A DNA stretch of 35,351 nt from the NCBI GenBank assembly GCA_013697785.1, contig JACCWE010000158.1, positions 1 to 35,351 on the forward strand, read 5' to 3'. Below are positions 17,001 to 24,167 of this stretch, piece after piece. Source of the stretch: Gemmatimonadaceae bacterium. Lineage in GTDB: Bacteria > Gemmatimonadota > Gemmatimonadetes > Gemmatimonadales > Gemmatimonadaceae. Positions within the stretch are counted from its first letter, which is position 1; each line of letters begins with the position of its first letter. The position numbers and the translations under genes were made by a program. The notes beneath the pieces were generated by a model. It made no database searches. It was not told the origin of the DNA and saw only the letters and a program-made list of their open reading frames with translations.

Positions 17001-18135
17001 CAGAATCGCCGCGCTCGCGATCGCGCGCGGCGATCGCGAGCCGCCGCTCGCCACGCGCGCGCCCGATGAGTTCCAGCCGGTGTTCTCGGCATTCCGACGA
17101 ATGGCGGCGGATCTGGGCGAGAGCCGCGCCGCGCTCGAGTCGGCGCAGCGCCGCACGTCGGCGATTCTGCGCAACGTGGCGAGCGGCGTCGTCGCGCTCG
17201 ATGCCAACCATGTCGTCACGCTCGCGAATCCGCGTGCCGAGGCGATGCTCGATCGCGCGCTCCCGGCTGGCATTGAGGCGGCAGTGCTCGGCGACGAGAC
17301 CGTGACGCGATTGCGCGCATTCGCGGAAAGCGCACTGGAGGAGGAGGAATTCGAGCTCACGATCCATGGGCGGCAGCTGCAGGCTCGGCTCACGCGGCTT
17401 TCCAGTGGTAAGGGCGGGTCCGTTTTGACGCTCGACGACATCACGGATCTCGCGCGCGCGCAGCGCGTGCTCGCGTGGGGCGAGATGGCGCGCCAGGTCG
17501 CGCACGAGATCAAGAATCCGCTGACACCAATTCGGCTCGGCGTTCAGCATCTGAAGCGCGCGCACGCGGACAAGCGCGCCGACTTCGACACGATACTCGA
17601 GACGAACGCCGAGCGGATTCTCGCGGAGATCGACCGGCTCGATGAGATAGCGCGGGGGTTCAGCCGCTACGGGATGGGTCCGTCGGAGCTGCAGACGGCG
17701 ACGGCGATCGATGTGAGCATGGTCGCGCGCGATGTGGTCGAGCTCGAGAAGCTCGGTGAGGGAAGCGTGGAGTGGCGCACGGCGGGAATCGGCGCGGCGG
17801 TGCTGGCGTATGCGCGCGAGGATGAGCTGCGTGAGGTGATGCTCAACCTGCTCGAGAATGCGCGAATCGCGGGCGCCACGTGGGTGGAGGTGCGCGTGGA
17901 TGGCGCGAGCGAGCGAGTAGCGATCGCCGTCCGCGATGACGGAAGCGGCATTCCCGCGAGCGTACAGGCGCGGCTGTTCGAGCCTCATTTCTCCACGCGG
18001 ACGCGGGGCTCGGGGCTTGGGCTCGCGATCAGCCGGCGGCTAGTCGAGAGCTGGGGCGGGGAGATCGCGGTTGCGAGCGTGGAGGGGGAGGGAACGACGG
18101 TCCGGATCGTTCTCCGCGGAAGCTCGGCCGCCTGA
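14095..18135 (+). CDS. very large NtrY-like sensor histidine kinase
   Basis: A 1346-residue membrane histidine kinase, much longer than typical NtrY (about 750). Three N-terminal helices (to about residue 90), an extracytoplasmic domain (about 95-280), a block of about seven further helices (280-530), a second soluble region (550-740), two more helices (about 745-800), an extracytoplasmic loop and a last helix near 940. HAMP (about 960-1015) and a PAS-like segment (about 1020-1100) follow, then the NtrY-type H-box AHEIKNPLTPIRLGVQHL with His1137, an N-box (NLLENARIAG, about 1250), DDGSG and the GSGLGLAISRRLVE ATP lid. The start is uncertain: GTG 14095 or GTG 14101 is proposed; GGAGGGGGA (14062-14070) lies too far upstream. 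No response regulator is adjacent; an NtrX-like one is at 32447. Confidence 0.85.
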   Translation: MDVTPRAALGTGVTTRLWTLVAGVALVAGGWWLRTPSVGYLAFTVAATVAMLSIAIVMPRGSKRWAITASLALAAFAVLAATSQRDLTRIDANWPAYRALVVRRGGAELRREVARSLTDLEAKATRALDAPANPVDAFASFDRLTSGAPEQGIVLYDRGAPFAWGGRLPVPVDPITEPVGAMHTPFYTVLYAVMSRGSRRAIATAVAYAEPPGDQLVPAIGNRVAKEQGLHAFDVFASAATVNGNASTGSASSDLFTVLAPNQRDTLLVARAVAPGEEEARLSALVRVRLSGALLLALAFACFLVASWRRQRSLHGRLFPLAVALVLLALVPLNAFSGSGVLFDPTVYYSEVGGPFTASVGALGASAMLVLLALLLLLRHGLRFRHRWLAIPLALAILAASPTLLRNLGGGVSPPLSGVAVELWLGWEIALFLVAASLFVGVAAVGSAGLGARRGLPPWVAPVLATIVAAIAPLVLHAPGTWPTWYRALWMSVIATLALTRSHRRVVLVAGAVAALVATTLTWGAGVRGRATLADRDVGGLAIVDPDIVSVLQRLGGDLRAAPPARSESELAKRYMRSDLVGSGYPVDLMAWAPEGLPTAEVTLDQLAPPVRDVGEIAADARATGTTQLQSVLGVPGTFVVLAVPHPDSSVTTVVVAPRTRLIATDPFAPLLGLEDRETGEPPYSVVLVEERAGDSLPTVGTRWYRDANEMHGDHVVRTSRGEMRAHIEIELRSLGILLQRGALAVLLDLVLLFALWMIAALPDGRVLRRLRVQLRRWGTSYRSRLTVVLFAFFVIPALVFALWSYERLRTEDRQSRDLVLREALRGISTDEEARRGASLVGHTDIPLLLYRNGELGGASQPLFDALAPMGAFLPPSAYTSLSAGREVYASLMKDVNSAPALFGFRVATSASGQSYVIGAPARGTEATLDQRRRDLAVLVACATVLGALAALALSRLASRSLAEPIGALRIAALAIARGDREPPLATRAPDEFQPVFSAFRRMAADLGESRAALESAQRRTSAILRNVASGVVALDANHVVTLANPRAEAMLDRALPAGIEAAVLGDETVTRLRAFAESALEEEEFELTIHGRQLQARLTRLSSGKGGSVLTLDDITDLARAQRVLAWGEMARQVAHEIKNPLTPIRLGVQHLKRAHADKRADFDTILETNAERILAEIDRLDEIARGFSRYGMGPSELQTATAIDVSMVARDVVELEKLGEGSVEWRTAGIGAAVLAYAREDELREVMLNLLENARIAGATWVEVRVDGASERVAIAVRDDGSGIPASVQARLFEPHFSTRTRGSGLGLAISRRLVESWGGEIAVASVEGEGTTVRIVLRGSSAA

Positions 18136-18171
18136 GGGCTCAGCGCGCCGCCCCCGATTATCTTCCTGCCC

Positions 18172-19329
18172 ATGACAGCGACCTCCCTTCCAGCCGACAT
18201 CGCGGACGAAACCAACGCGCGCATCCTCGCGATCTCCGAAGATCGCATCGCGGGCTTTCTCGAGGATCCGTTTGCAAAGATCGCGCAGCTGTCCGGCGTA
18301 GAGGAGCAGGTCGTGCACGCGCGCATCCGCGCGATGCTGAGCGCGGGCACGATACGCCGCGTGCGGCAGACGTTGATGGCGACGAATCTTGCGCCGGGCG
18401 CGCTCGTGGCCTGGCGGATACCGGAGGAGAAGCTCGACTCGGCCTTCGAGTACTTCGTGCGCGACGACCCGTTCTCGGGGCACGTCGTCATCCGCTCGAC
18501 GGACGGCGCGACGCCAGGGTCGAGTTATCGTCTCTGGACGACGCTCAAGGTCCCGCAGGGCTTCTCACGCGAGAAGCACTGCGCGCTTGTCGCCAAGCGC
18601 GTCGGCGCGGACGCTTTTCGCATCATGCCCGCGAAGCGGCTCTTCGCGCTCGGCGTTGGACATGTGCGACGGAAGGGGATGCTTCCGGGATCGCGATCGG
18701 ATGAGCCGGGGCGCGTGATGGACACGAACATCGTCGAGCTGTCGGAGCTCGAGTGGCGCGTGCTGGAGTTGCTCAAGCGCGAGCTCACGGTCGATGAGAT
18801 CGGGGCGATGCCGTGGCTCGTGCGTGCGGAAGAGGCGGGCGTCTCGTATGTGGAATTCCTGCATGTCGCGCGCGCACTGGCAGAGCGGGGAGTGATCGGG
18901 CGCTTCTCGACCTTTCTCGAGCACGTGAAGCCGGACGCCGACGGTGTGCGCGTCACGCGCTACAACGCGCTCTTTCACTGGCGCGTGCCGGAGGGGCGCG
19001 AGATCGAGGCGGGAAAGGAGGTCGGACGCCATCACATCCTCACACATGCGTATTGGCGCGAGGGCGGCGCCGAGTTCGCGAACGTGAACATCATGGCTGT
19101 CGCGCATGGCACCGACAAACAGCTCGTGCTCGATCACAAGGCGGCCATCGATGCGCATCTCGCCGAAGCGGGAATTCCGGTGAGCTATACGAATGTGTTC
19201 TGGGGCGGGCGGAGCGAGATCAAGCCGTCGGAGATCGCGCCCGGCGCGTACGTCGCGTGGCTCCGAAGCGGCGGCGTGGATCCGCAGGCGATGCGCGCGT
19301 CGAGCGAAGAAGAGCCGAGCGCAGCGTGA
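18172..19329 (+). CDS. fused siroheme-decarboxylase-like (AhbA-AhbB/NirDL) Lrp/AsnC-type protein
   Basis: A 385-residue protein made of two tandem Lrp/AsnC-like units. Each has a winged helix (about 10-65 and 185-240) and an alpha/beta domain. The second domain resembles AhbB/NirL-type siroheme decarboxylases: THAYWRE corresponds to the SHCYRR-like motif and FANVNIMAVAHG to the WPYNLFTMIHG-like motif. The first half has the parallel GHVVIRSTDG and YRLWTTLKVP. Family members remove two acetate side chains from siroheme for the alternative haem route or haem d1. Here key motif residues are only partly kept, so a regulator or another tetrapyrrole role is equally open. TATCTT lies 7 bases before the ATG and no Shine-Dalgarno is seen. 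The stop overlaps the next start by one base. Confidence 0.7.
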   Translation: MTATSLPADIADETNARILAISEDRIAGFLEDPFAKIAQLSGVEEQVVHARIRAMLSAGTIRRVRQTLMATNLAPGALVAWRIPEEKLDSAFEYFVRDDPFSGHVVIRSTDGATPGSSYRLWTTLKVPQGFSREKHCALVAKRVGADAFRIMPAKRLFALGVGHVRRKGMLPGSRSDEPGRVMDTNIVELSELEWRVLELLKRELTVDEIGAMPWLVRAEEAGVSYVEFLHVARALAERGVIGRFSTFLEHVKPDADGVRVTRYNALFHWRVPEGREIEAGKEVGRHHILTHAYWREGGAEFANVNIMAVAHGTDKQLVLDHKAAIDAHLAEAGIPVSYTNVFWGGRSEIKPSEIAPGAYVAWLRSGGVDPQAMRASSEEEPSAA

Positions 19330-20570
19330 TGCGATTCGGGATGCGCGCGCTCGTGGTGGGCGGGACGTTCGTGGTCGCGTGCCATGATGCGAGATATGCG
19401 CGAGCGACGCGCGCGACGGACTCGGCGAAGGCGACGGCGCTTCGCGTCGCTTCCGCGAATGCGGGAGGGTGGAGCGATTCGGTGACGGGCTTCAGTGTGC
19501 CGGCGGTGTGCGCGCGCGGCGGCTTGCCGGTGCCTCGGAGGGCCGCGCGCGTGGAGACGGCGCCGAAGACGCGCGTGGATAGTATGAAGCGCGCGAAGGC
19601 GGACTCGATGCACATGGCGGGCGCGAGTGCGGATTCGGCGCACGTTGATACGGCGCGAGCCGATACGACGCCCGTCGCCCCAAAATCCCCGCGCGCCGCG
19701 CACGCCGACTCCCTCGCCCGTGCCCGCGCGAAGATGCACGCCGATTCGCTCGCCGCTATTGCGCTGTTCACCGATTCCGCCGCGACGCACCGCCGCGCGG
19801 GCTCGCTCTTCCCTGGCTGTCGCGTCGTCGCCTACTACGGCAATCCGATGTCGAAGCGCATGGGGATCCTTGGCGAGATCAAGCCGGACTCGATGCTCGC
19901 GCGGCTCGCGAAGCAGGCCGCGGCGTATGCGGCAGTCGACAGCGGGCGCCCCGCGCTTCCGGCGCTCGAGCTGATCGCCACGGTCGCGCAGGCCGGGCCG
20001 GGAAAGAGCGGACTGTATCGTGCGCGCATGCCCGACACGCTGATCGCTCGCGTGATGGGGTGGGCCGAGGCGCATCATTATCTCGTGATCCTCGACATCC
20101 AGACGGGGCGCAGCACGATGGCGGCGGAGCTCGAGCCGCTCATGAAGTATCTCGCGAAGCCGTACGTCCACCTCGGGCTCGATCCCGAGTTCTCGATCGG
20201 CACGAAGAAGATTCCCGGGAAGGTGATCGGCCGTATCGATGCGACGGACGTCAACGCGGTGTCGACGATGCTGGCGGCGCTGGTCGACTCGCTCAAGCTG
20301 CCGCCCAAGATGCTCATCGTGCACCGGTTCACGACGCCGATGCTCTCGAACCATCAGAAGATCAAGCTCGACCCGCGCGTGCAGATCGTGATCGACATGG
20401 ATGGCTTCGGCCCGCCGCGTCTCAAATACGGATCGTACAAGGCGTACGTGCACGATCGTCCGGTGCAGTTCGCAGGATTCAAGCTGTTCTACAAGAACGA
20501 CAAGCCGATGTTGACGCCGGCGCAGGTGATGGAGATGGATCCGGTGCCGCTGTTCATCATGTACCAGTAG
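19329..20570 (+). CDS. lipoprotein with Asp-Ser repeat linker and TIM-barrel-like domain
   Basis: A 413-residue predicted lipoprotein of no named family. The signal segment ends FVVAC with lipid-attachment Cys18. Residues about 30-165 form a low-complexity Ala/Arg/Asp/Ser linker with repeated A-D-S or V-D-S/T units. The C-terminal domain (about 170-413) starts CRVVAYYGNP, contains GILGEIKPD, the strand HHYLVILDIQTG, LGLDPEF and ends near MEMDPVPLFIMYQ; the spaced strands and acidic residues (ILDIQ, LGLDPEF, VIDMDGFG) suggest a (beta/alpha)8 hydrolase-like barrel, reminiscent of GH18/GH25 folds, but no catalytic signature is certain. The ATG overlaps the preceding stop as TGATG, so it is co-translated with the siroheme-decarboxylase-like protein. 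It probably sits in the outer or inner membrane facing the periplasm. Confidence 0.75.
   Translation: MRFGMRALVVGGTFVVACHDARYARATRATDSAKATALRVASANAGGWSDSVTGFSVPAVCARGGLPVPRRAARVETAPKTRVDSMKRAKADSMHMAGASADSAHVDTARADTTPVAPKSPRAAHADSLARARAKMHADSLAAIALFTDSAATHRRAGSLFPGCRVVAYYGNPMSKRMGILGEIKPDSMLARLAKQAAAYAAVDSGRPALPALELIATVAQAGPGKSGLYRARMPDTLIARVMGWAEAHHYLVILDIQTGRSTMAAELEPLMKYLAKPYVHLGLDPEFSIGTKKIPGKVIGRIDATDVNAVSTMLAALVDSLKLPPKMLIVHRFTTPMLSNHQKIKLDPRVQIVIDMDGFGPPRLKYGSYKAYVHDRPVQFAGFKLFYKNDKPMLTPAQVMEMDPVPLFIMYQ
19575..19755 (+). repeat. degenerate Asp-Ser/Thr codon repeat in the lipoprotein linker
   Basis: At least seven V/A-D-S/T units occur in about 60 codons, spaced by Ala/Arg/Lys/His/Met residues. 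The DNA repeats are imperfect, so this is a protein-level low-complexity tether, not a recent tandem DNA duplication. Confidence 0.6.
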
Positions 20571-20609
20571 CCGGGTAGCCAACCTGCACCGCCACCGCCG
20601 ATTGGGCGC

Positions 20610-20630
20610 CTATGGCAACAGCTGCCATAG
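20610..20630. terminator. perfect inverted repeat between convergent genes
   Basis: CTATGGCA (20610-20617) and TGCCATAG (20623-20630) are perfect complements separated by five bases. It lies in the 86-base gap between the converging lipoprotein and DUF2182 genes, 39 and 26 bases from their stops, suiting a bidirectional terminator. There is no T-run, and the stem is AT-richer than the surroundings, so an operator is possible. Nothing else is seen in the gap. Confidence 0.45.
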
Positions 20631-20656
20631 TAAGTCGCGTGCAGCTCTCCCCGCAG

Positions 20657-21310
20657 TCAGCCGAGCCCCGCCGCTCGCGCCATCATATACACCCCCGCGC
20701 ACACGACCACGACCCCGATCACGCGCGCAACGCGCGCGCCCGCGGGCGCAAGGCGTTCGATCGTGATCGCAGCAGTCATCAGTGCCGTCATGCGCAGGCC
20801 CATGTCGCCGATGACGAGCGCCGCCGCGGAGAGCCCGACGCAGCAATAACAGCACTCGATGCCGAGCCGCACTCCGCGCTGCCACGCCGTTGTCGCGTTC
20901 GCCCTAACGGTACTGCATCCACTCGGCTCGCTTCGGCAGCAGTCGAGATGATGCGCCTTCCATGACGAGAGCTGCAGCGCGCCGCCCGCGATGACGAGCG
21001 TTCCCGCCGCCATCGGAATGCTCCGCGCGAGCACCGCGAGCGCAATGCTGAGCGGATAGGCGACGACGCCGAGTGCGATCCACACGGCGAAGTAGCCGGT
21101 GCCCACCAGAGCAGTGAGTGACGCGGCGCCCGCGCCGTCGGATCTCGCGAACGCCAGGCGATAGCGCCAGAGCGTCGGGGCAAGCGATGGCAGCATCATC
21201 GCTGCCATCATCGCGACCCACATCGGTATCCACATCGCGAAGGACGACGGTGCGGAGCCCGACCTCATCGCTCCGCCCATCGCTCCGCCCATCGCCATTT
21301 CACCCATCAC
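20657..21310 (-). CDS. DUF2182 integral membrane protein (putative metal-binding)
   Basis: A 217-residue polytopic membrane protein of the DUF2182 family, annotated generally as predicted metal-binding. The N-terminus is Met/Gly-rich (MMGEMAMGGAMGGAMRSG). The first helix carries the family motif MWIPMWVAMMAAMMLPS (about 26-42). Further helices follow at about 65-85, 90-120 and 150-215. The central loop has clustered Cys/His (HHLDCCRSEPSGC, about 120-132), and the next helix starts LGIECCYCCVG (about 150-160), both typical of the family. GTG 21310 is directly followed by ATG 21307; AGAGGG precedes them. It begins 12 bases after the DUF899 stop and is co-transcribed with it. Role unproven; handling of a soft metal such as copper is a guess from the Met and Cys richness. 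Confidence 0.85.
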   Translation of the reverse strand: MMGEMAMGGAMGGAMRSGSAPSSFAMWIPMWVAMMAAMMLPSLAPTLWRYRLAFARSDGAGAASLTALVGTGYFAVWIALGVVAYPLSIALAVLARSIPMAAGTLVIAGGALQLSSWKAHHLDCCRSEPSGCSTVRANATTAWQRGVRLGIECCYCCVGLSAAALVIGDMGLRMTALMTAAITIERLAPAGARVARVIGVVVVCAGVYMMARAAGLG

Positions 21311-21322
21311 TGTACCCTCTGC

Positions 21323-22096
21323 TCAGCGCGCGGGATATTCGTCATGCCGGCGCCACCACACACCCTGCTCGTTCCGCCCCTTCGGCGCGCGGTCGAGCCA
21401 CTGGTACATCCCCCAGATGCCGTCGACTCCGCGTGCATAGCTCGAGTACGTGTGGTACACGACGCCGTCCTCGAGCACGAATGCGCTCACCCCCGGCCGC
21501 TCGCGCGTATAGGAGTTGGCGTCGGTTCCGGCCATCGCGGCGAACTGCCTCACCGGCTCCGGCACCGCTGCCTCGTCCATCGCATGACCGCCGCGCTTGT
21601 AGTTGTACTCGATCAGTCCCTTTTTCTGCTGATCCTTCGTGAACGACACATTGAAGTCGAAGTTGAACTCGCTGTCGCTCGATGATGCCCACGGGAACGT
21701 CCATCCCATCCGCCTCTCGAACTCGAGGAGCTTCGGCAGCGGCGCGCGCGACACGGCCGTAAACGCGACGTCGTGATTCTCGAGATGCACGAAGATGCCG
21801 TTGAAGCCATCCGCGATCGACGAGCACGAGGGACAGCCCGCTTTGTAATCCGGGCCGAACATGAAATGGTAGACGAGCAGCTGTGAACGCCCTCCGAACA
21901 GCTCCGCGAGCGAGACGTTCCCCTCAATCGTGTCGAGGCGATAGTCCTTCTCGAGCTTCACCCATGGAAGCTCGGTGCGCTTCCGCGCGACCTGATCGCT
22001 CAGTCGCGTGAGCTCCTTCTCTTCCTCCAGAAGCTCGAGTCTCGCCGCCAGCCACTCCTCGCGTGTTCCGGTGTCGTGCGTCGCTGTAGTCGTCAT
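21323..22096 (-). CDS. DUF899 thioredoxin-like protein
   Basis: A 257-residue DUF899 family protein with a thioredoxin-like fold. Residues 71-100 include LLVYHFMFGPDYKAGCPSC followed by SSIADGF, where Cys88 and Cys91 form a CPSC pair at the place of the redox motif; AVSRAPLPKLLEF and MGWTFPWASS (about 120-145) and the aromatic C-terminus (WLDRAPKGRNE) are typical of the family. There is no signal peptide, so it is cytoplasmic. The ATG at 22096 has GGAGG 8 bases upstream, which decides the start over upstream in-frame Mets. It is divergent from the winged-helix regulator and followed at 12 bases by DUF2182. A redox or thiol-transfer activity fits the fold, but no substrate is known for the family. 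Confidence 0.88.
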   Translation of the reverse strand: MTTTATHDTGTREEWLAARLELLEEEKELTRLSDQVARKRTELPWVKLEKDYRLDTIEGNVSLAELFGGRSQLLVYHFMFGPDYKAGCPSCSSIADGFNGIFVHLENHDVAFTAVSRAPLPKLLEFERRMGWTFPWASSSDSEFNFDFNVSFTKDQQKKGLIEYNYKRGGHAMDEAAVPEPVRQFAAMAGTDANSYTRERPGVSAFVLEDGVVYHTYSSYARGVDGIWGMYQWLDRAPKGRNEQGVWWRRHDEYPAR

Positions 22097-22198
22097 CGTT
22101 CGTTCCTCCATTGATTGTCGAATGATCCTCACGCCGCACTCGGCGCGACGTACTGCCTGTCGTTCGTGAGATAGATTAGTGCTGGACATTCACCCGGT

Positions 22199-23446
22199 GT
22201 GAGTGACAATCGTGGCGGGATTCTGTTGGACTCGTTGATCACTGCCGCCGCTCGCGCTCTCGCGGCCGGCGACCCACTCGGCGCCCTCAACCACGTCGCC
22301 CTCCGCGACGATGCGCCCGCGCTCGCGCTCCGCGGAATAGCGATGGCGCAGCTCGGCGATCTCGTTCGCGCGCGAGCTCTGGTGCGACGCGCGGCGCGAG
22401 CATTTGGCCCGAGAGAGGCGGTCGCGCGCGCGAGATGTGTGGTGGCCGAGGCGGAGATCGCGCTCGTCTCGCGCGAGCTCGCGTGGCCTTCGAAGTCACT
22501 CGATGAAGCGCGCGCGACGCTCGAGGCGTACGGCGATTTCGTGAACGCGGGGTATGCGCGCTATCTGAATGTGCGCCGCCTTCTCCTCATTGGGCATCTC
22601 GCCGATGCGGAGCGCGAGCTCGAGCTGCTCGACCCAGCGCTCTTCCCGCCGGCGTTGCGCGCGGCGCACGAGCTCGCGGTTGCGGGAATAGCTCTTCGTC
22701 GCCTTCGCACGAAGGACGCGCGTGCGGCGTTCGCTCGTGCGGAGCGCGCGGCGCATGTCGCAGGAATTCCGGCACTCCGGGCGGAGGTGGAGAGCGCGTC
22801 ACTCGTGCTCGACAAACCCGCGGCGAGGCTCATCACCAGTGGAGAGTCGCGACTCCTGCTCCTCGAAGAAGTCGAGTCGGTGCTCGAGTCGAAGACGCTC
22901 GTCGTCGACGCGTGTCGCAATGTCGTGCGCGAAAAGGAGAAGGTGATCTCACTCGCGAGCCGACCAGTGCTCTTCGCTGTCGCACGCGTGCTTGCCGAGG
23001 CGTGGCCCGGGGATGTATCGCGCGACGAGCTGCTCGCGCGCGCGTTCGGAGCGAAGCACGCCGACGAGTCGCATCGCGCGCGACTGCGTGTGGAGATCGG
23101 CCGCCTTCGCCGGATGCTGCGCACGGTCGCGAACGTGAGTGCGACGAAGCGCGGATTCGCACTCGAGCCGAGGCGGGCGAGCGCGGTTGCAGTGCTCGCA
23201 TGGCCCGTGGATGAAGAGCACGGCGATGTGCTGGCCTTTCTCGCCGACGGCGAATCGTGGTCGAGCTCTGCTCTCGCCCTCGCCCTGGGCGCGAGCCAGC
23301 GCACCGTGCAGCGCGCACTCGACTCCCTCGCCGAAGCGGGGAAGGTGCAGCCCCTCGGGCGAGGGCGAGCGCGCCGCTGGATGACGACACCGCTGCCGGG
23401 ATTCACGACAATCTTGTTACTCCCGGCTCCTCTGCCGATCGGATAG
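22199..23446 (+). CDS. TPR-like/winged-helix transcriptional regulator
   Basis: A 415-residue protein, probably a DNA-binding regulator. The N-terminal half (about 10-210) is Ala/Arg/Leu-rich helical repeats of TPR type. From about 258 to 320 a winged-helix resembling the OmpR/BTAD output domain is seen (LFAVARVLAEAWPGDVSRDE, then HRARLRVEIGRLRRMLRTV and KRGFALEP as the wing). A second helix-turn-helix follows (about 350-390: SSSALALALGASQRTVQRAL, DSLAEAGKVQPLGRGRARRW). No signal peptide or receiver domain. The start is the GTG at 22199; GACATT is 8 bases upstream and no Shine-Dalgarno is visible. It is divergent from the DUF899 gene across 102 bases and 9 bases ahead of the propeller gene, so it may control either. 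Not a named family. Confidence 0.75.
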   Translation: MSDNRGGILLDSLITAAARALAAGDPLGALNHVALRDDAPALALRGIAMAQLGDLVRARALVRRAARAFGPREAVARARCVVAEAEIALVSRELAWPSKSLDEARATLEAYGDFVNAGYARYLNVRRLLLIGHLADAERELELLDPALFPPALRAAHELAVAGIALRRLRTKDARAAFARAERAAHVAGIPALRAEVESASLVLDKPAARLITSGESRLLLLEEVESVLESKTLVVDACRNVVREKEKVISLASRPVLFAVARVLAEAWPGDVSRDELLARAFGAKHADESHRARLRVEIGRLRRMLRTVANVSATKRGFALEPRRASAVAVLAWPVDEEHGDVLAFLADGESWSSSALALALGASQRTVQRALDSLAEAGKVQPLGRGRARRWMTTPLPGFTTILLLPAPLPIG

Positions 23447-23455
23447 ACTGCAGCC

Positions 23456-24097
23456 ATGATAAAATCGAATGCAGAGATCGTCCGCGAGTACGGCCCCTTC
23501 CCGGGCGTCGACCAGGTGGGCGGCGTCACCTTCGATGGCGCGAACGTGTGGTTCGCGTCGGGCGAGAAGCTCAACGCGCTCGATCCAGCGAGTGGCAGGA
23601 CGGTGCGCGCGATCGAGGTCCCCGCGCATGCCGGATCGGCGTTCGACGGGAAGTACCTGTATCAGATCGCCGAGAAGCATATTCAGAAGATCGATCCGGC
23701 GACAGGTCGCGTGCTCTCGACGATCCCGGCCCCAGGCGGCGGCGACTCGGGGCTCGCGTGGGGTGAGGGAACGCTGTGGGTGGGGCAGCACCGCGAGCGA
23801 AAGATTCATCAGATCGACCCCGAGACGGGCGCGATCCTTCGCACCATCGACTCGAACCGCTTCGTCACCGGCGTGACCTGGGTCGACGGCGAGCTGTGGC
23901 ACGCCACCTGGGAAGGCGACGAGAGCGACGTGAGGAGAATCGATCCCGAGAGCGGCGAAGTTCTCGAGCAGCTCGACATGCCAAAGGACAGCTTCGTCTC
24001 GGGGATGGAGTCCGATGGTGCGGATCGGTTCTACTGCGGGGGAGGAAAGAGCGGGAAGGTGCGGGCGCTTCTGAGGCCGAGTCGCGCCAGGAGGTGA
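23456..24097 (+). CDS. cytoplasmic beta-propeller protein (YncE/glutaminyl-cyclase-like)
   Basis: A 213-residue protein built of at least four propeller blades, each of the form (D)G-x-x-L/V-W/Y ... I/L-D-P-x-(S/T)-G-x-V/I-L: blades near residues 25-55 (ALDPASGRTV), 62-92 (KIDPATGRVL), 100-133 (QIDPETGAIL) and 140-178 (RIDPESGEVL). The repeated acidic IDP(A/E)(T/S)G turn is a clear internal repeat. There is no signal peptide. It resembles YncE, Vgb lyase and plant-type glutaminyl cyclases in outline; the number of blades in view is too small for a closed seven-blade ring, so it may oligomerise or be of five-blade type. TAGACT is 6 bases before the ATG. It lies 9 bases after the regulator. Function unknown. 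Confidence 0.7.
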   Translation: MIKSNAEIVREYGPFPGVDQVGGVTFDGANVWFASGEKLNALDPASGRTVRAIEVPAHAGSAFDGKYLYQIAEKHIQKIDPATGRVLSTIPAPGGGDSGLAWGEGTLWVGQHRERKIHQIDPETGAILRTIDSNRFVTGVTWVDGELWHATWEGDESDVRRIDPESGEVLEQLDMPKDSFVSGMESDGADRFYCGGGKSGKVRALLRPSRARR

Positions 24098-24098
24098 T
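24089..24098 (+). promoter_or_regulatory. full-length Shine-Dalgarno complement at the end of the propeller gene
   Basis: AGGAGGTGAT matches all ten bases expected to pair with the canonical 3' end of 16S rRNA. It overlaps the propeller stop codon. Downstream ATGs open only very short frames (7-8 codons, for example 24107-24133), so it may be coincidence or drive a tiny leader before the comM start at 24168. Confidence 0.3.
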
Positions 24099-24167
24099 GC
24101 CGCGCGATGCGATGTTCTGAGCGAATGAGATGATGGCGCTCACGTCGCGCGACACCATTCTCGTGCG

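Noticed and set aside
15361-17988. 875-codon open frame on the minus strand, antisense to the kinase
   Set aside because: It is Arg/His/Glu-rich with no domains, typical of the shadow frame of a GC-rich gene; the plus-strand kinase motifs are unmistakable.
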